Of a stretch of 64,000 nucleotides of DNA, positions 26,364 through 38,300 are shown one piece after another (positions within the stretch are counted from its first letter, which is position 1; every line of letters begins with the position of its first letter). This DNA comes from Carnegiea gigantea (taxonomy: Eukaryota; Streptophyta; Magnoliopsida; Caryophyllales; Cactaceae): positions 186,001-250,000 of the forward strand of contig JAKOGI010000420.1 of NCBI GenBank assembly GCA_029747015.1, written 5' to 3'. Position numbers and translations under genes: made by a program. The notes beneath the pieces were generated by a model. It ran no database searches, had not been told where the DNA came from, and worked only from the letters and a program-made list of their open reading frames with translations.

Positions 26364-27918
26364 TTAATAATATTAGAAGGAAAGATATAGAGTTGTGCTT
26401 TTGCATTTTTGCTCATGTGAACTCACATTGAAAAGTTAAAAAAAGGGAACTCAGAGCTTCCACTATCAATGGTGTTGGTGTATAGAGCATGCTTTGCATC
26501 TCTTGAAAAAGTTTTTTAAAAAGGAGGAGTTTGCACACTTTTAGGGCCTCTGTTTGAGATAATGAGCCCGGCCCAATGACGCCATCACACTTAAACCCCC
26601 CAAAAAAAAGTTAAAAGGAAAAACAGTGTTATTGCCCTACATAGCACTCTTACTCATGATGACGTGGGAGGTGCTTGAACAAGAAAATCACTCATTCTCC
26701 TCCATAGTGTGTCCAATGTTCAAAATGCCCTAAATTAGTAGTTGCTATTGATAAATGCATAGAAGGTAGGTGAATTTTTTATATAAATTGGGTTTGTGTC
26801 ATGTTTATAATTTTTCAAAAGCTATTCATATTTACTTATTCATTAAATTCTTAAATATATAACAATCATTCTACGTACACCAACAGAATAGATACAAAAT
26901 CTAAATCAATATGATATGGCGCAATTAAATGGAAAATATCACTTAAAAATAAGAGATTTTAAGGATAAAAATTAAATGAACCAATCATATTAAATCAGTG
27001 TACTTTTGATATACTTTTACTGGTGCAAATGTAATTTTCACATAGACAATTCATCGAAGATATTGATAGATTTAGGGCATAGTTCATGAATCTATGAAAC
27101 TAGAAGTTTAATTTTCCCCAATAATATCAATTTTCTGATGATGAGAAAATGTTGTTCCTTTTGGAACTTATACCCAAAATGTGGCAAATGGCATTAGAAT
27201 ATAAAATAGCATGTCAACTGTGCCCGTAATACTATCTTCCAATACAGAGGTAGTAAAATGAATTCAAAATTCGTTCACTACCAATTTTGAAATAAGATAC
27301 GACTTTACTTGGACCTTATGAATGCTTTGGTGATAGATTATTAGTTAATTATTTGATCAATTGCAGCACATAAAATTGCTAATTTGTGTTGGATGAGCAT
27401 TTGAAGAAAATCTTACTTCAATACAAGTGTGATGAATTTAATGGATGTAAGATGTAAACTGACTACGAAATATATGTAATAATACTTGTCGATAGAAGTT
27501 ATAAAAAATGGTTCACAAAAGTTGCTTCCTTACTTTTTTAACTACTATAATTACTCGATCAAAAAAAAAGAAATTAAGAATCTACAAAAACTGTCATCTA
27601 ATTACAAACTCTATAACACTTAATTCTTATTTTCATGTAACCTTAAGTAAACACATTCAACCAATTTCAACACCCCACAATTAAATTGAAAATATCACTT
27701 AAAAATAAGAGATTTTAAGGATAAAATAAGAGATTTTAGCCACTCTGATCCTGAACAGGGTGGATTGGTAATGTGAACGGGGAAGAGGGATTTGTGACAA
27801 CACAAATGGAAATCAAGACCCCACAAACTTTGGAATTTTGAGGCCCATCCCAGACAAGCAAACTCCTTCGAGCTTTCGGTGTATGTATTCTTGGACTGCT
27901 TGTCTCCCTTCCAACACC
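26364..27918. other. distal NAC upstream region, with a 48-bp direct repeat
   Basis: No gene seen. A 48-bp phrase (starting AATTAAAT, containing CACTTAAAAATAAGAG) occurs at about 26923-26970 and again at about 27679-27726, the second only 200 bp upstream of the NAC TATA box. A cause such as a slipped duplication or an element end is not clear. Confidence 0.5.
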
Positions 27919-27922
27919 TATA

Positions 27923-27934
27923 TCTATATATACC
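27923..27934 (+). promoter_or_regulatory. NAC gene TATA box
   Basis: TCTATATATACC lies about 610 bp before the NAC start codon. A CT-rich stretch (27968-27992, TTTCCTCATTCTCTCTCTC) begins some 35 bases later, which is a usual setting for a plant transcription start. The leader is therefore about 580 nt unless an intron is removed. Confidence 0.65.
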
Positions 27935-28032
27935 ACCATTGCTTCTCCTTTGTTCTACTCTACACACACTTTCCTCATTCTCTCTCTCTTCCTTTGCATT
28001 ATACTCTCTTTTCCAAGAGCAATTCTGTGTTT

Positions 28033-28053
28033 ATGTCATCAAACTTTGATTGA
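28033..28053 (+). CDS. NAC leader uORF 1 (6 codons)
   Basis: ATG TCA TCA AAC TTT GAT TGA is the first ATG after the predicted transcription start. It is too short to call coding, but it could affect scanning. A second minimal uORF of 11 codons lies at 28160-28195. Confidence 0.3.
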   Translation: MSSNFD

Positions 28054-28293
28054 AAACAGTAAAGTTCACCAAGTTTAGCATCTGGGTACTGCTAAAGTTG
28101 CAGCTTTTGCAGTTTATAGCTAGCTTTTTAAGGTTTTCAGTTAGTTTAAGCTTGTGGGCATGGTTGAAATTTTAAGTTTTTCAGGTAGATCTTAAGTCAA
28201 GGTCCTGGGTTTTACTGAATTATAATTGGGCAGGAACCAGGTGGGTGGATTTCTTGACCCACTAACACTAAATTGAGGAACTTTCACAAGAAA

Positions 28294-28422
28294 ATGTCAT
28301 TGTTGCACAAGGGATGTATCCTGTGGGAGTTCTTTGCCATTCTTGAGGCCAATTTCTACCTTGGGAAAAGCTTCTATTTCTGGATTTTTCAAATCTTTAA
28401 CAGGTTTAGCTTGGGTATTTAG
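28294..28422 (+). CDS. NAC leader uORF, 42-residue peptide
   Basis: An ATG in the NAC leader opens 42 codons ending in TAG, 124 bases before the main ATG. The peptide begins MSLLHKGCILWEFF and ends FNRFSLGI. It is hydrophobic and aromatic, with LGKSFYFWIFQIF in the middle. This length and richness is unusual for a chance uORF. As I recall, Arabidopsis NAC genes including ANAC082 and ANAC096 carry conserved-peptide uORFs that repress the main ORF, and this could be one. Cross-species comparison would decide. Confidence 0.5.
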   Translation: MSLLHKGCILWEFFAILEANFYLGKSFYFWIFQIFNRFSLGI

Positions 28423-28546
28423 CTGGGCATTTGACACCCACCGTCTGTTTGTGGAATTGCTTCTCTGAGGGTGTGCAGGTGTGTTTTTCTATTTTCCCCA
28501 TTGCTAGAGGTAGCTTCGATAGTGAGCTTTTAGAGGAAGTGGATAA

Positions 28547-30117
28547 ATGGAAGGGGGAACTTTGCCACCAGGGTTTCGGTTTCATCCAACTGATGAGGAG
28601 CTGGTAGGATACTACTTGAGCAGAAAGGTTGAGGGGCTAGAAATCGAGCTTGAAGTAATCCCTGTGATCGATTTTTATAAGTATGATCCATGGGAGTTGC
28701 CAGGTATATAATTCATTATCAATCAATAGTTTAGAACTGAGATATTTTACATTAGTTGCACTTAAACTAGAATCATACTTGAATTTGGGTTTCCCTGAAC
28801 TAATGTTGAGACATCAGGTATACAATGCATGATTTATGCCATACATTTCAAATGGTTGTCGTCATAGAATTAGAAAGTAGAACTTCTATAGTGTTTATTT
28901 CTTCCTCCACTTTAAATTTCACAACAAGCAAATTGATTATGCCGGTGGGGCACCAAACTTTCTGCTTCTAAAGCCAATTGATGGGCTGTCTTTTATCCTT
29001 CACGTGCATCATTGCTAAAGAAAGTTTGAGACAATATAGTGTCTTCATCCCTTTTGACAAGTTGATATGTTTTCCACGACCTTACAGACAAATCATTTCT
29101 TCCCAAACGTGATATGGAGTGGTTCTTTTTCTGTCCAAGGGACAAGAAATATCCACATGGCACACGCACGAACAGAGCTACCAGAGCTGGCTATTGGAAA
29201 GCCACGGGCAAAGACCGGAGAGTGGTATGTGAGTCCTCTGTGACCGGCTACAGGAAGACCCTTGTTTTCTATAAAGGGCGTGCTCCTTTGGGAAATCGAA
29301 CTGATTGGGTGATGTATGAGTATCGCCTTTCTGATGATAACTCATTAAATGCTAAAGTAAGCACCTCAAAATGTTGGCACTTGTTGTTGAACTACTGAAA
29401 TATGCATATTGTTCTAAATACTTTTGCATGATTACATTCTCTAGGGAGCTTTTGCCTTGTGCCGTGTTGTCAAAAAGAGCGGGTTCAATGAAGAGGTGAA
29501 AGCTAAAAGGGCTGGAAGCTGTTCAAGCAGTAAAGAGTTCAGCTCTACTGAAGTTTCATATGATCCCTTGAGTGTCTCAAGTGATAATCAGGGCAATGGG
29601 AGTAACTATTCCACTCCCATTTCTTCTCCTTGTGTCATGCGAGGGGCAGATATTGAGACATCATCTTCAATGGGGATCAACTCTTCTAGCATGTGGGTCT
29701 CACCGGAATTCATTCTGGACTCATCCAAGGTAAAATGAAAATCAGACTTTTCAAGTGTTTGCTTTGTATTTTTTTTATTTTTATCTTGGATGACAATGAT
29801 ATTGAAACGGTTCTCCTGTGGATCCATTGTTGACGCAGGAATACTCACGAGGGCAGGAAATGACATCTAATTGCTCTCCACATTGTGATTTTCAGAACAT
29901 GATGACTTCATGGCAGCCTTCTCAACAAGGTATTTCTTCATGTTCATCACTCTCAAATTTCACGGAGGTTAAGCATGTTGATGATCTCAGCCGAATTGCC
30001 TGCATGTCACCCTACTCTGCTAACACTGATTACATGGGATATTTTGGATACGCGGATGTCTTCTGTGATGGCTATGATGCACTCAATCCACCAAGCTATC
30101 ATCAAAATCCCTTCTGA
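28547..30117 (+). CDS. NAC domain transcription factor (ANAC011/071/096 clade)
   Basis: Nuclear DNA-binding regulator of the plant-specific NAC family. Four exons: 28547-28703, 29088-29356, 29445-29729 and 29839-30117. All introns have GT/AG ends, and the phases join cleanly to 329 residues. The NAC domain fills about residues 6-160: [19 protein letters not shown] (A), [15 protein letters not shown] (B), [20 protein letters not shown] (C), [13 protein letters not shown] and [20 protein letters not shown] (D), then [10 protein letters not shown] (E). The Ser-rich C-terminal half is a likely activation region with no transmembrane segment. The start fits the family ([10 protein letters not shown]). 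A long leader with uORFs precedes it. Clade placement rests on memory of Arabidopsis NACs; the family call is secure. Confidence 0.95.
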
Positions 30118-30313
30118 AGCTGAAAAGAGTTCCTGCAGCTTATCTTTACCGTAGGCCAGGATAGGAGACTCGAATCTTGCAGACTGATAGCTTGGTGCTA
30201 GTGATTCAATTCAACGTCTGACTAGAGCAGGATTAAGCTTTATGCTTTGTTCTCGTGTAATATGTAAAATCATCCATGACAACGCCTTTTTACGTTTGTT
30301 CTTGGATTACTAC

Positions 30314-30319
30314 AATAAA
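30314..30319 (+). terminator. NAC poly(A) signal
   Basis: AATAAA lies 197 bases after the NAC stop codon, with TGTAATATGTAAAATC some 50 bases upstream as a possible far-upstream element. Confidence 0.6.
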
Positions 30320-31589
30320 ATTATGATCTTTGAAATACTGGAGGCACATATTGGAATTATCCTTGTCACTATGTCCCCAAGAGAGTAAGGAGGCTTATCT
30401 CCTAGTCACAATCATTTTACATATCGCCTTAGGAGATGACTAAGCGTTCGTGTGTTTATTTTCCGTATTTTTTTTCATGGTTGTAAATTAACCACATGCT
30501 CATGCACAATTTCTAGTGTTTTAGTTAAACGTATCTGATCTTGTGGTCACTGTGAAGGCCTCTATGTTCCCCTTTTTTCCGTGGCAACAGGTTCTAGTTT
30601 TCAACATGCATGTCTGATGTCAACATCATTCTGATCAGACTAACACAGTTGTACTATTTTTAGCTATGAGAAGTTTATCATGACAAATGGATCCACTCTC
30701 GTAAGTCCCTGGGTTGTCATTGTTAGTGTAAATTAGGCTGCCTTGGTGAACTAGTTCTAATGGAATCATGAAACAGGGGAGCCCTATACCACATCATCAG
30801 TTGATTTTGGAACAATCATTAGATGATAACAATGCATCTTTTTGGCTCAGTTAGGCTGTCTTGGAGAACTAGTTTTCACAAATTCATGAAAAGAGACAGC
30901 CGAACACCATAGGGTCCATATCATAACTTGATTTGGCGCAATGATTAAATGATAACATTCAGCCTTTCCCCAAGAAAAGCAACATCTCAGCTGAAGCTGA
31001 TGCCTTTAACTTTTGCCTTTGCTGCTTGAAGTTGCAGCTTAGGCTGCATATTTTGTGTGAAAGCAGCTAGAACAAATTCAAATGCATGTCCTCTTTACAT
31101 GTTCTTTTCTCCAAGTTATCATTACTAGGATTATGCATTGGACGTTCTTGATTTGTGTGTGTCTTTTATGTCCCATCTCTTTTCCTTGTAGTCCATAGAA
31201 CAATTTCATAATATAGAAGTTCATTGATATCTTCTTTTTATAAAGCAAATCGACTTTGATTCTTGAATAATCTACATCACTTTTGTTGTAACAAAAGATT
31301 TCCTTTTTATATGGAAAAGGTTCATATGAATACTTTAGGATTTTACGTATAGACAATTCCTCAATATCTTGTTCATTCTCAACAAAATATTTTCTTTGTG
31401 TGTGGCTAAAAAAAAAGTGCTTTTTTTAGAGAGAGATGCTATTTCACCAATCGAGTCCGTTCTTTACGTCATTTTATATTTTTCACCCATGTACTACAAC
31501 AAATAAGCAACTGCAGTACTTCGATATTCTAGCACCTATTCACAAATCTTGACAGTCATGGGTCTTCCTTAACTCAACTTTATTGAGCA
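30320..31589. other. intergenic DNA downstream of NAC
   Basis: No exon was recognised. A roughly 70-bp phrase containing TTAGGCTG(C/T)CTTGG and AACTAGTT occurs twice, at about 30733 and about 30850, so there is a short tandem duplication. The minus ORF at 31078-31356 has no known features. Confidence 0.45.
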
Positions 31590-31932
31590 CTAGTTTAACA
31601 ATCGTACGCTGTGCGTACATTGAACATGCATTACACAACTTACATTATGTCTTAATAATATTTTCTTCGGGATTAGTATGTTTTTAATGATTTTAAAGAT
31701 TTGGAGAAAAGATGTAAAAAATTATATTTGTAAATATAGTTCCCTATAACACATTAAGAGTGATAATGAAAAGCAAATTGATAAATAAAAATTAAGGGAC
31801 TAATAAAAAAGAATATGGCAAAGTACTTATGAAAGTGAGAGAAATAAAATACATTTAGAAGACTTTAGAGAGATACTACCGATACTAATAAACAAAGAAA
31901 AGTAAAGTAAATCCTTAATATGATATAATAGA
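31590..31932 (-). mobile_element. mini-Helitron, 343 bp
   Basis: Minus strand: starts TCTATTATATC at 31932 after a host A and ends CTAG at 31593-31590 before a host T. This gives A^T insertion with no target duplication. A perfect 6-bp hairpin GTACGC-ACA-GCGTAC (31618-31604) stands exactly 10 bases before CTAG. All are textbook Helitron ends. There is no coding capacity. Confidence 0.85.
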
Positions 31933-34345
31933 TAGGCCAATTACATCATGACACTTGTGTAAATCATATCATTTCATTCAATTTTATATCGACTTATATA
32001 GATCACATAATTAATTAACTACGCAATCAGCGAATCATCTGGTTAGCTCTTGTATGTATATTGTAGATAAGATGATACTTCACATAAGGTTAAAAACGGA
32101 TGAACTCATGACAACACCAGATTTTGGCATTAAAATCATTTCCTGTAGCCTATCCTTCCCCTGTTCCATCCCCACTAGGGATCTTCAGACCCCACATCAC
32201 ATATGTTCTCATTTCAGGTGATTTTTGCCTTGTAATTGTGAATCTTAAGCCAGGTTTAGTGTTGCCATTTAGCAAATTGTGTTTTGCGTTCTATGATCCA
32301 CTACTAGACGACCCACAAGCAGTAACTGTCGTCATACTTGTTCATCATTGTGAGTCTGTGACCATAATGCTATTACTTTCGCAAGAACTTGCATAAGCCA
32401 ATGATATGAGCGTGCATGGACAGACTTATTACTTCAATATATGGAAGGGACCACGCCATACGAAAGCTATATGTACATGCATATAAGTTATGCCCTGCCT
32501 TCAGGTGGTTGCTGCCCTCAGTTTCACTGAAGAGACTAAACATCATTCTGATCAGCACCAGTCATTTGTCAGTGTCCGTGCATCAGCTTATTTCAAAAGG
32601 TGAGATTTTTTTTGTTAAAGCTACTAATTTATTCTTTTGGGTGTCTGAATGAACATTAAGTTAGACTGTTACGGATTTCTGTATGAATGCAACTTTAGTA
32701 AGGGAGAGGACTATTCATTAACCCTAAATTTTGTACGAAGGCAACTTTAAGAAAGACTCTTAACCATGTGGTCGTTGGTTCGAGGCCCACCGTGGGCGCT
32801 TATTTTGTCTGCGTACCCCTGCACCAATGCCGTCGTCGTTGTTTTCTCAATTTTGTCCTGTAATTTCCTGCAATAACCTTATATTGCTATTTGCATCAAT
32901 TATTGTGTTTGAGCTGACAACAAGAAGGCCAGTATGTACGGAGCACACTGAGCCCTTTTTTTTTTTTTTTTTTTTTTTGGGGTTGGGGTCGACTGCCTAT
33001 ATCAGGATATCCCTAGACAGTCTGTCTTAGCTTGATCCACACTGGTATTCCGGGAAGTTGTTGTTCTCCTCTTTTGTTTTTTGACCTTTTTTTGTTTTGA
33101 ATTTGGGCAATGGGGAGGGACCTGGGAGGCTCTTGGACATGTCCTGAATGTATTGCTGAAAGGTATTTTGATTTCTGCATACTGTAGGTGTGAACATCAT
33201 GATCAGGATTTCAGTCTTCTTAAAAGATCCATCTCATAGTGGAAGGGCAAAAGACGAGGTAGCGACTAGTTGATGTCACCAAAAAGCTCTGCGGAAACAA
33301 ATGGGTCACCCAGGCAAGTTATCATATTCTCTCTTGGCTCAAGTTTTCTGGTTGTTCCCATTTCCCCTCTTTCTTTTGATTTGCTTTTAGCAGGAATCTG
33401 ATAAAAGAGAAGGCACATAATGCAACTCATATTAAAGCACTGGAAAAAGAGGCTACATTCCTACGTCACTGAGCCCCTTTAATAAACCCTCTAAGATTCT
33501 TCATGTGTTCTCTAATCTCTAAGGACCCTAGGCAATGACATCTACTCATCCTACTGCTTGGATGTGGGGCATGGTATAATTTTGAAAACCCTCTCCCCCT
33601 CTTTCGCAGCCATATCTAGATGCCCAATTATCTTTGTGACTTTTGATATCTCTTTTGTAGGTTATGTTACATAGAGATTATGGGTTAAAAAAAAAACAAA
33701 AAACAAAAAAAGATCAGATAAAGGGGTGTTATCCTTTGATTATCTTATATTTTAAAGAGGATAGTATAGTTTAGTGTAAACTTGCAGTTTCTAGAAATAA
33801 GATATTTGAATCTCCTACCGATTTTCCTTGGGTGCACTCAAAACATATTTCTTTCCATTCTGGCCTTTTAGCATAGGATAATCCCAGCACAGACTATGCT
33901 TTCCTCAAGTCACCAACATCTCAGATTGTATTAGGTCTCCCTCAGCAGAGTTGCTAAAACTTGGACACACCGTTTTTAGAGTTACGAGTACCTAAAACAG
34001 GTTTAAGGCTCTTAAGTCTTGTGCTCGACATTTTTTCAAAATTGTGTGTTTTTAATCCACGTAAGTCACGTTATAGTTTCTTCAATAAAGATACTTGAGA
34101 TGGAATGAATAGTCGTGTAATAGTGACATGGGGACGGCCTAATGGACAGCCTATCAGGCTCAAATTATGGGCCCAGTGAGCATAATTAAAAATAAAAAAA
34201 ACAGCCCCCGCTACTGCCACTCTGGATAGAATTAGATGATCAGGTTTGTCATCCTCTGGCTAGCAAAAGAGGAATGCATCAGGGGGTACTATTAAAGCCA
34301 TGGCCTTGCTGTACATTCTTATTTTTAGTAAACTGCTCAACAAAC
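31933..34345. other. intergenic DNA, no gene recognised
   Basis: The plus ORF at 32124-32396 (90 codons) has no motif I recognise. Near 32760-32830 a GTTCGAGGCCC phrase after TTAACCATGTGG looks like a decayed tRNA-derived SINE. A 22-base T-run followed by GGGGTTGGGG is at 32957-32985. Remaining sequence is ordinary AT-rich spacer. Confidence 0.45.
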
Positions 34346-34417
34346 GGGTCCATAGCTCAGTGGTAGAGCATTTGACTGCAGATCAAGAGGTCACCGGTTC
34401 GAACCCGGTTGGGCCCT
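34346..34417 (+). tRNA. tRNA-Cys (GCA)
   Basis: A complete 72-nt cloverleaf. The acceptor stem GGGTCCA pairs with TGGGCCC (one G-T). The D arm is GCTC-AGTGGTA-GAGC. The anticodon arm TTTGA-CTGCAGA-TCAAG carries anticodon GCA, and the T arm is ACCGG-TTCGAAC-CCGGT. The discriminator base is T, expected for cysteine tRNAs. Both internal promoters are intact: box A TAGCTCAGTGG and box B GGTTCGAAC. There is no intron. A CAACAAA stretch just upstream and T-runs immediately after fit Pol III start and stop. Confidence 0.97.
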
Positions 34418-34440
34418 TTTTTATACGCTTTTTTTTTTTC
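34417..34440 (+). terminator. Pol III terminator of tRNA-Cys
   Basis: Six Ts at 34417-34422, then a second run of nine Ts at 34431-34439, follow the tRNA 3' end directly, as RNA polymerase III terminators do. Confidence 0.85.
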
Positions 34441-35036
34441 TTTTTTTACTTCACATATTATACAAGAAACTTGCTGCTAGTATATTTTTCAATAAATCTG
34501 AAAGATTATTAATTTTGACTTTGTTTTTTTTTTGAAGATTGGTAAGAACTTCATATTCTCCTGTTCAATTTTCAGTTAGATATTATATAAGGATATTTTG
34601 ATGGTTGAGAGGGGAAAAAAGGGTTAATTGCTTTCATTGAAGTTAAGAGGAAAGAGACCAAAAATATGAAAACCAAAGTGATGCAAGCAATTAAATTTAA
34701 CAGGCTTGGCTAAACCATGGGAATACATGAATCAAAATAACTAAAAATGAAGTTAGCTGGAAGAATTCAATTCAGATGACTAGGTAACAGGTTACATTTT
34801 ATGAGATTAGTTTAAATTTATTCACATATGCATATCTTGTAAACCATCATAGGTGAGGAAGAAACCCGACTTGTGTGAAGTTCCATTCCATGTGTCCTAG
34901 TGTCATAAATGTAATGTAAAATATCACGAAATGATATGGGTCCCATTATGTGGAGTCTAAGGAGGTGAAGTCATAGTTTTGTCCCTGATAGTATCAAAAA
35001 GAGTGGTTATAGAAGAATTATGAAAAATATTTTGGG

Positions 35037-35170
35037 ACCAATGAAGTCTTAACCTAGTGGTGAAGACAAAGGTACTGGGTACATTAGGTCACAGGTTCGA
35101 TTCCCCCCCTCCCCCGTTGTATTGTAATTACATTGTATTCCCCTTTGCGGCTTCTACGGATAAAAAAAAA
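35037..35170 (+). repeat. tRNA-derived SINE with 17-bp target duplications
   Basis: A 134-bp body ends in TAAAAAAAAA and is flanked on both sides by the identical 17-bp ATGAAAAATATTTTGGG (35020-35036 and 35171-35187). A box A-like CTTAACCTAGTGG lies near the head. GGTTCGATTCC, a perfect box B, is at about 35095-35105. The perfect duplication indicates a recent insertion. Older relatives are at 13683-13780 and 20911-20995. Confidence 0.92.
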
Positions 35171-35336
35171 ATGAAAAATATTTTGGGGATAGTTGCCCAA
35201 ACCCAAAATTTAAAATTATTATTTGCATATACGCCTTCACATAACACCACATACAGTACATCAATACATTAATCAGCTTCCAAAATTAGGTGGTTAGCTT
35301 CAAATTTGTTCTTTAATCTTTGGTAATGATTTTTAG

Positions 35337-38300
35337 TTATAATCCATGGGAAGGCAAATGATTTTCCAAGCCATCCTCAATAGGCCGTTGATCACAATTC
35401 ACCACAACCTCATCCCCAGGCCTGAACTCCTTGAAATGAGCAATCCTCCCCAGCTCCTCCACCTCCTCAATCACAAGATCCAACCTTGCTACTGTCTCCA
35501 CCAGCAATGAGGCAAAAGCCGCGAATGGGAGAGCCTCAGCAAACTCTAGGCTTGTTATCGCGATCTTGCTCAGTTGTGGTCTTAACATCCTCCGTTCCCC
35601 TCCCTCCTTGTTGTCCTTCTTACTCTTCCACTCGAGCAATGCAGAGGTGTCAGTCTTGGTTCTAGGCATAGCAACATTGTCGCTATTGTTGTTGCTGTTG
35701 TTGGTAGTGGTCGTTGTGGTGGTGGGCGGTTTTTGGCCGCCTTTGCTGGCTACTGCAGCAGCTGCTAAGGCAAGGAGGCTGCTGGGATGGGGTGGGGGAG
35801 CGTGGTTGTGTTTCTGGTCCGTGGTGGGGTTAAGGAAAAGGCGGGGTTGGGACTTTAAGGCAGTGTCAAGGTCTTGTAAGGCTTGGTGTAGGTGGTCTGA
35901 GAGGATTGATGGGGAGCAAAGGCGACGGTTCCTTACGCTGTTGGCAAGTTCTTTCAGAGCTTTTGAGACTTCAGCTGCGAGACAGATGCAGGGGTCCTTG
36001 AACAGCGCTCGCACAGCTTTTGGTGTCTACAAAGATAAATGAAAATCAAGAAGGTAAGTGGATCATCATTCATAACTCATAATCTTGGACTTGGCAAAGC
36101 TGACCCAGTTATTTGATTCGAGTGACCAAAAGGAGGGCAAACCTCATTTGAATCCTACTCAAACCTGAGGTCCTGAACTGACTTCAGATGTTATTTATGC
36201 TGCGTTTTCTTGACAAGTTCATTGGACAATCTAGGAACATTTCCAAATATGACTTTTAATGTAAATACCCAAGATGACCTGATTGAACCCAACCCAATAT
36301 GGCTTGAGCCTTCCATCTATCCGTTCTTACTTCTTACTCAGTTTAAAGTGAACTAATCTTAGCCATGAGCTAGGTCTTTCACCTACTATAAGAGAAATGT
36401 TAATAAGAAAATACAAGGGATTTGACTCAATTTTAGTCCAAAGTCTATGACCACAATAATGGTGAAGCCAAAGTTGACCTGAATTTCAGTCCGCAAACAG
36501 CCATGCAGGGCCACAACAGTATAGCCAAAATGGCGAAGAGCAACTCCGACCTTCACATACTGCTTCCATGGGAACTTGCAGTACCTTGACTTCCGAGGCT
36601 CCCAGCTTGCATACGATGCCTGAAAGAAAATGAGTAGATTGTTCATAAACTCATCTTAACATTAACAGAAGATAAAGTTACTAGAGCTTCAAATTAAGAG
36701 TTGAGCTCAGTGAGTGCAATTGTATTTATATCTCCTTACCAATGTCTCATCAGCGGATTTCGAGTCCAAAACTGCCTTGTAGATAGGATCATCTGACCAC
36801 TTGTCTTCCCGGATTTCTGAACTAGAGTCGCTGAAGTACTCATTCACACAAGCTGCATCATTTCATTTGCTCAATAATCAACGTATATCAATGTTTTCTG
36901 TTTCGACAATGCTATATCTATTTGCTTCTTATGAACAAAGGTAAACCTACATTAAGCTGGAGGAAGCCTTGCCAAAACCCATCCTTACTCCCTAGGCAAG
37001 AATAGATCTAACAAGGAAGTTTTTTTGAGTCAGACCGCGTTTAAGTTGATGGAATGCTTGGATGAAATGGGGTTTGGCAGGGGTTATTTCTGTTTTGCTG
37101 AAGGTTAGTCCAACAATAAATTTAACAAGAAATTATGACCGCCTTTGATCTTGAAATCTTTGGACAATTTGGTTTTGAACAAGTCAGGGTCCAGGTCAAA
37201 ATCAAGTTGCCTGATTTCATGTCCAATTCAAGAGTAATTTTGTACGAGGCAATTTTGCAGGTATAGGTGACTCCAAAACTAGGATGTTGCAAGTCCGTTT
37301 GAAAGGAAAAGAGTGAATGTGCATATAGGGCATACCTTCAATAGATTTAGCCAGGCCTTCAAGCTTGGAGACAGTAGAGTTGTGGAGGTCTTCTCCTGAC
37401 CAATTTGGAAACACGAAGAGGGTCACGAAGAGGCAGATTGCACAGCCGATGGCAATGGTGTAGAATCTCTCCTGTGCTATTCTAAGAACGCTGTGGACAC
37501 GATAGCTTGACACCGTGATCAAGTTAAACGTCAACAAGAAGATCACAACCCCATAATCATAGTTTTTCTTTATGTATGGAATGAACCTTATGTATGTTGC
37601 TGATGTTCCTGCAGGATTTGAACGTCCAAGGTAATATTTTAACTGTCAGCATTCAGAAAGCGTTCATGAATTCTGTCTAACTTCAGTGCAAAAGAGAACT
37701 GCTCTTATTTTGCATCTTGGTTGGTGACCTTGCAAATGTTCACTTAGGTTGAGTTCATATTGCGTCATTTTGGGTCCGAGTCATACTTAGGTTTGCTGTT
37801 GGCTTAGTTGATATCAAGTTGCCTTATTCCAAGTTGGCTTATCTAACATTATCATGAGCTTAGCAATCATAAGTCGAAATTAAACAAGATGCATAAGAAA
37901 CTTACCAATCAGAAAAACTGCAGAAGCAATGAAGATTGCCCGAAACACATGATTGGATTCATTGGCAATGAAGTCAATGAAGAATGCTAGCGATCCTGCC
38001 AAGATTGTCCCCAGTCCTCTGTTGAATCCCTTGCACAATGTTGCCCCTATACAAGCATTTCATAAAAAGTAATAAAGGAGCATTTTCCGAACTTCTCCAT
38101 GCTTCAACTAGAATACAGACCATGTGAGGTACATGTTTGGACCAAATCTACTGTGATTTAGTGACCTATGTATCTTGGTGAACAAATACGCCCTGCAATC
38201 TATAGGACTCTAGCATATCGGTTTAGTCACTAGGTATTTACTCCAAAGAAATAGTCAAGTGCCCATGTATGTCAGGAGATGAATGGTGCCACACACTCAA

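Noticed and set aside
32124..32396. 90-residue plus ORF between NAC and tRNA-Cys
   Set aside because: Composition is ordinary, no family features, and neighbouring sequence includes SINE-like relics.
35566..36042. 158-residue plus-strand ORF opposite the ALMT last exon
   Set aside because: Its Leu/Val/Ala runs are the complement of the Thr/Asn/Ala low-complexity part of the ALMT C-terminus.
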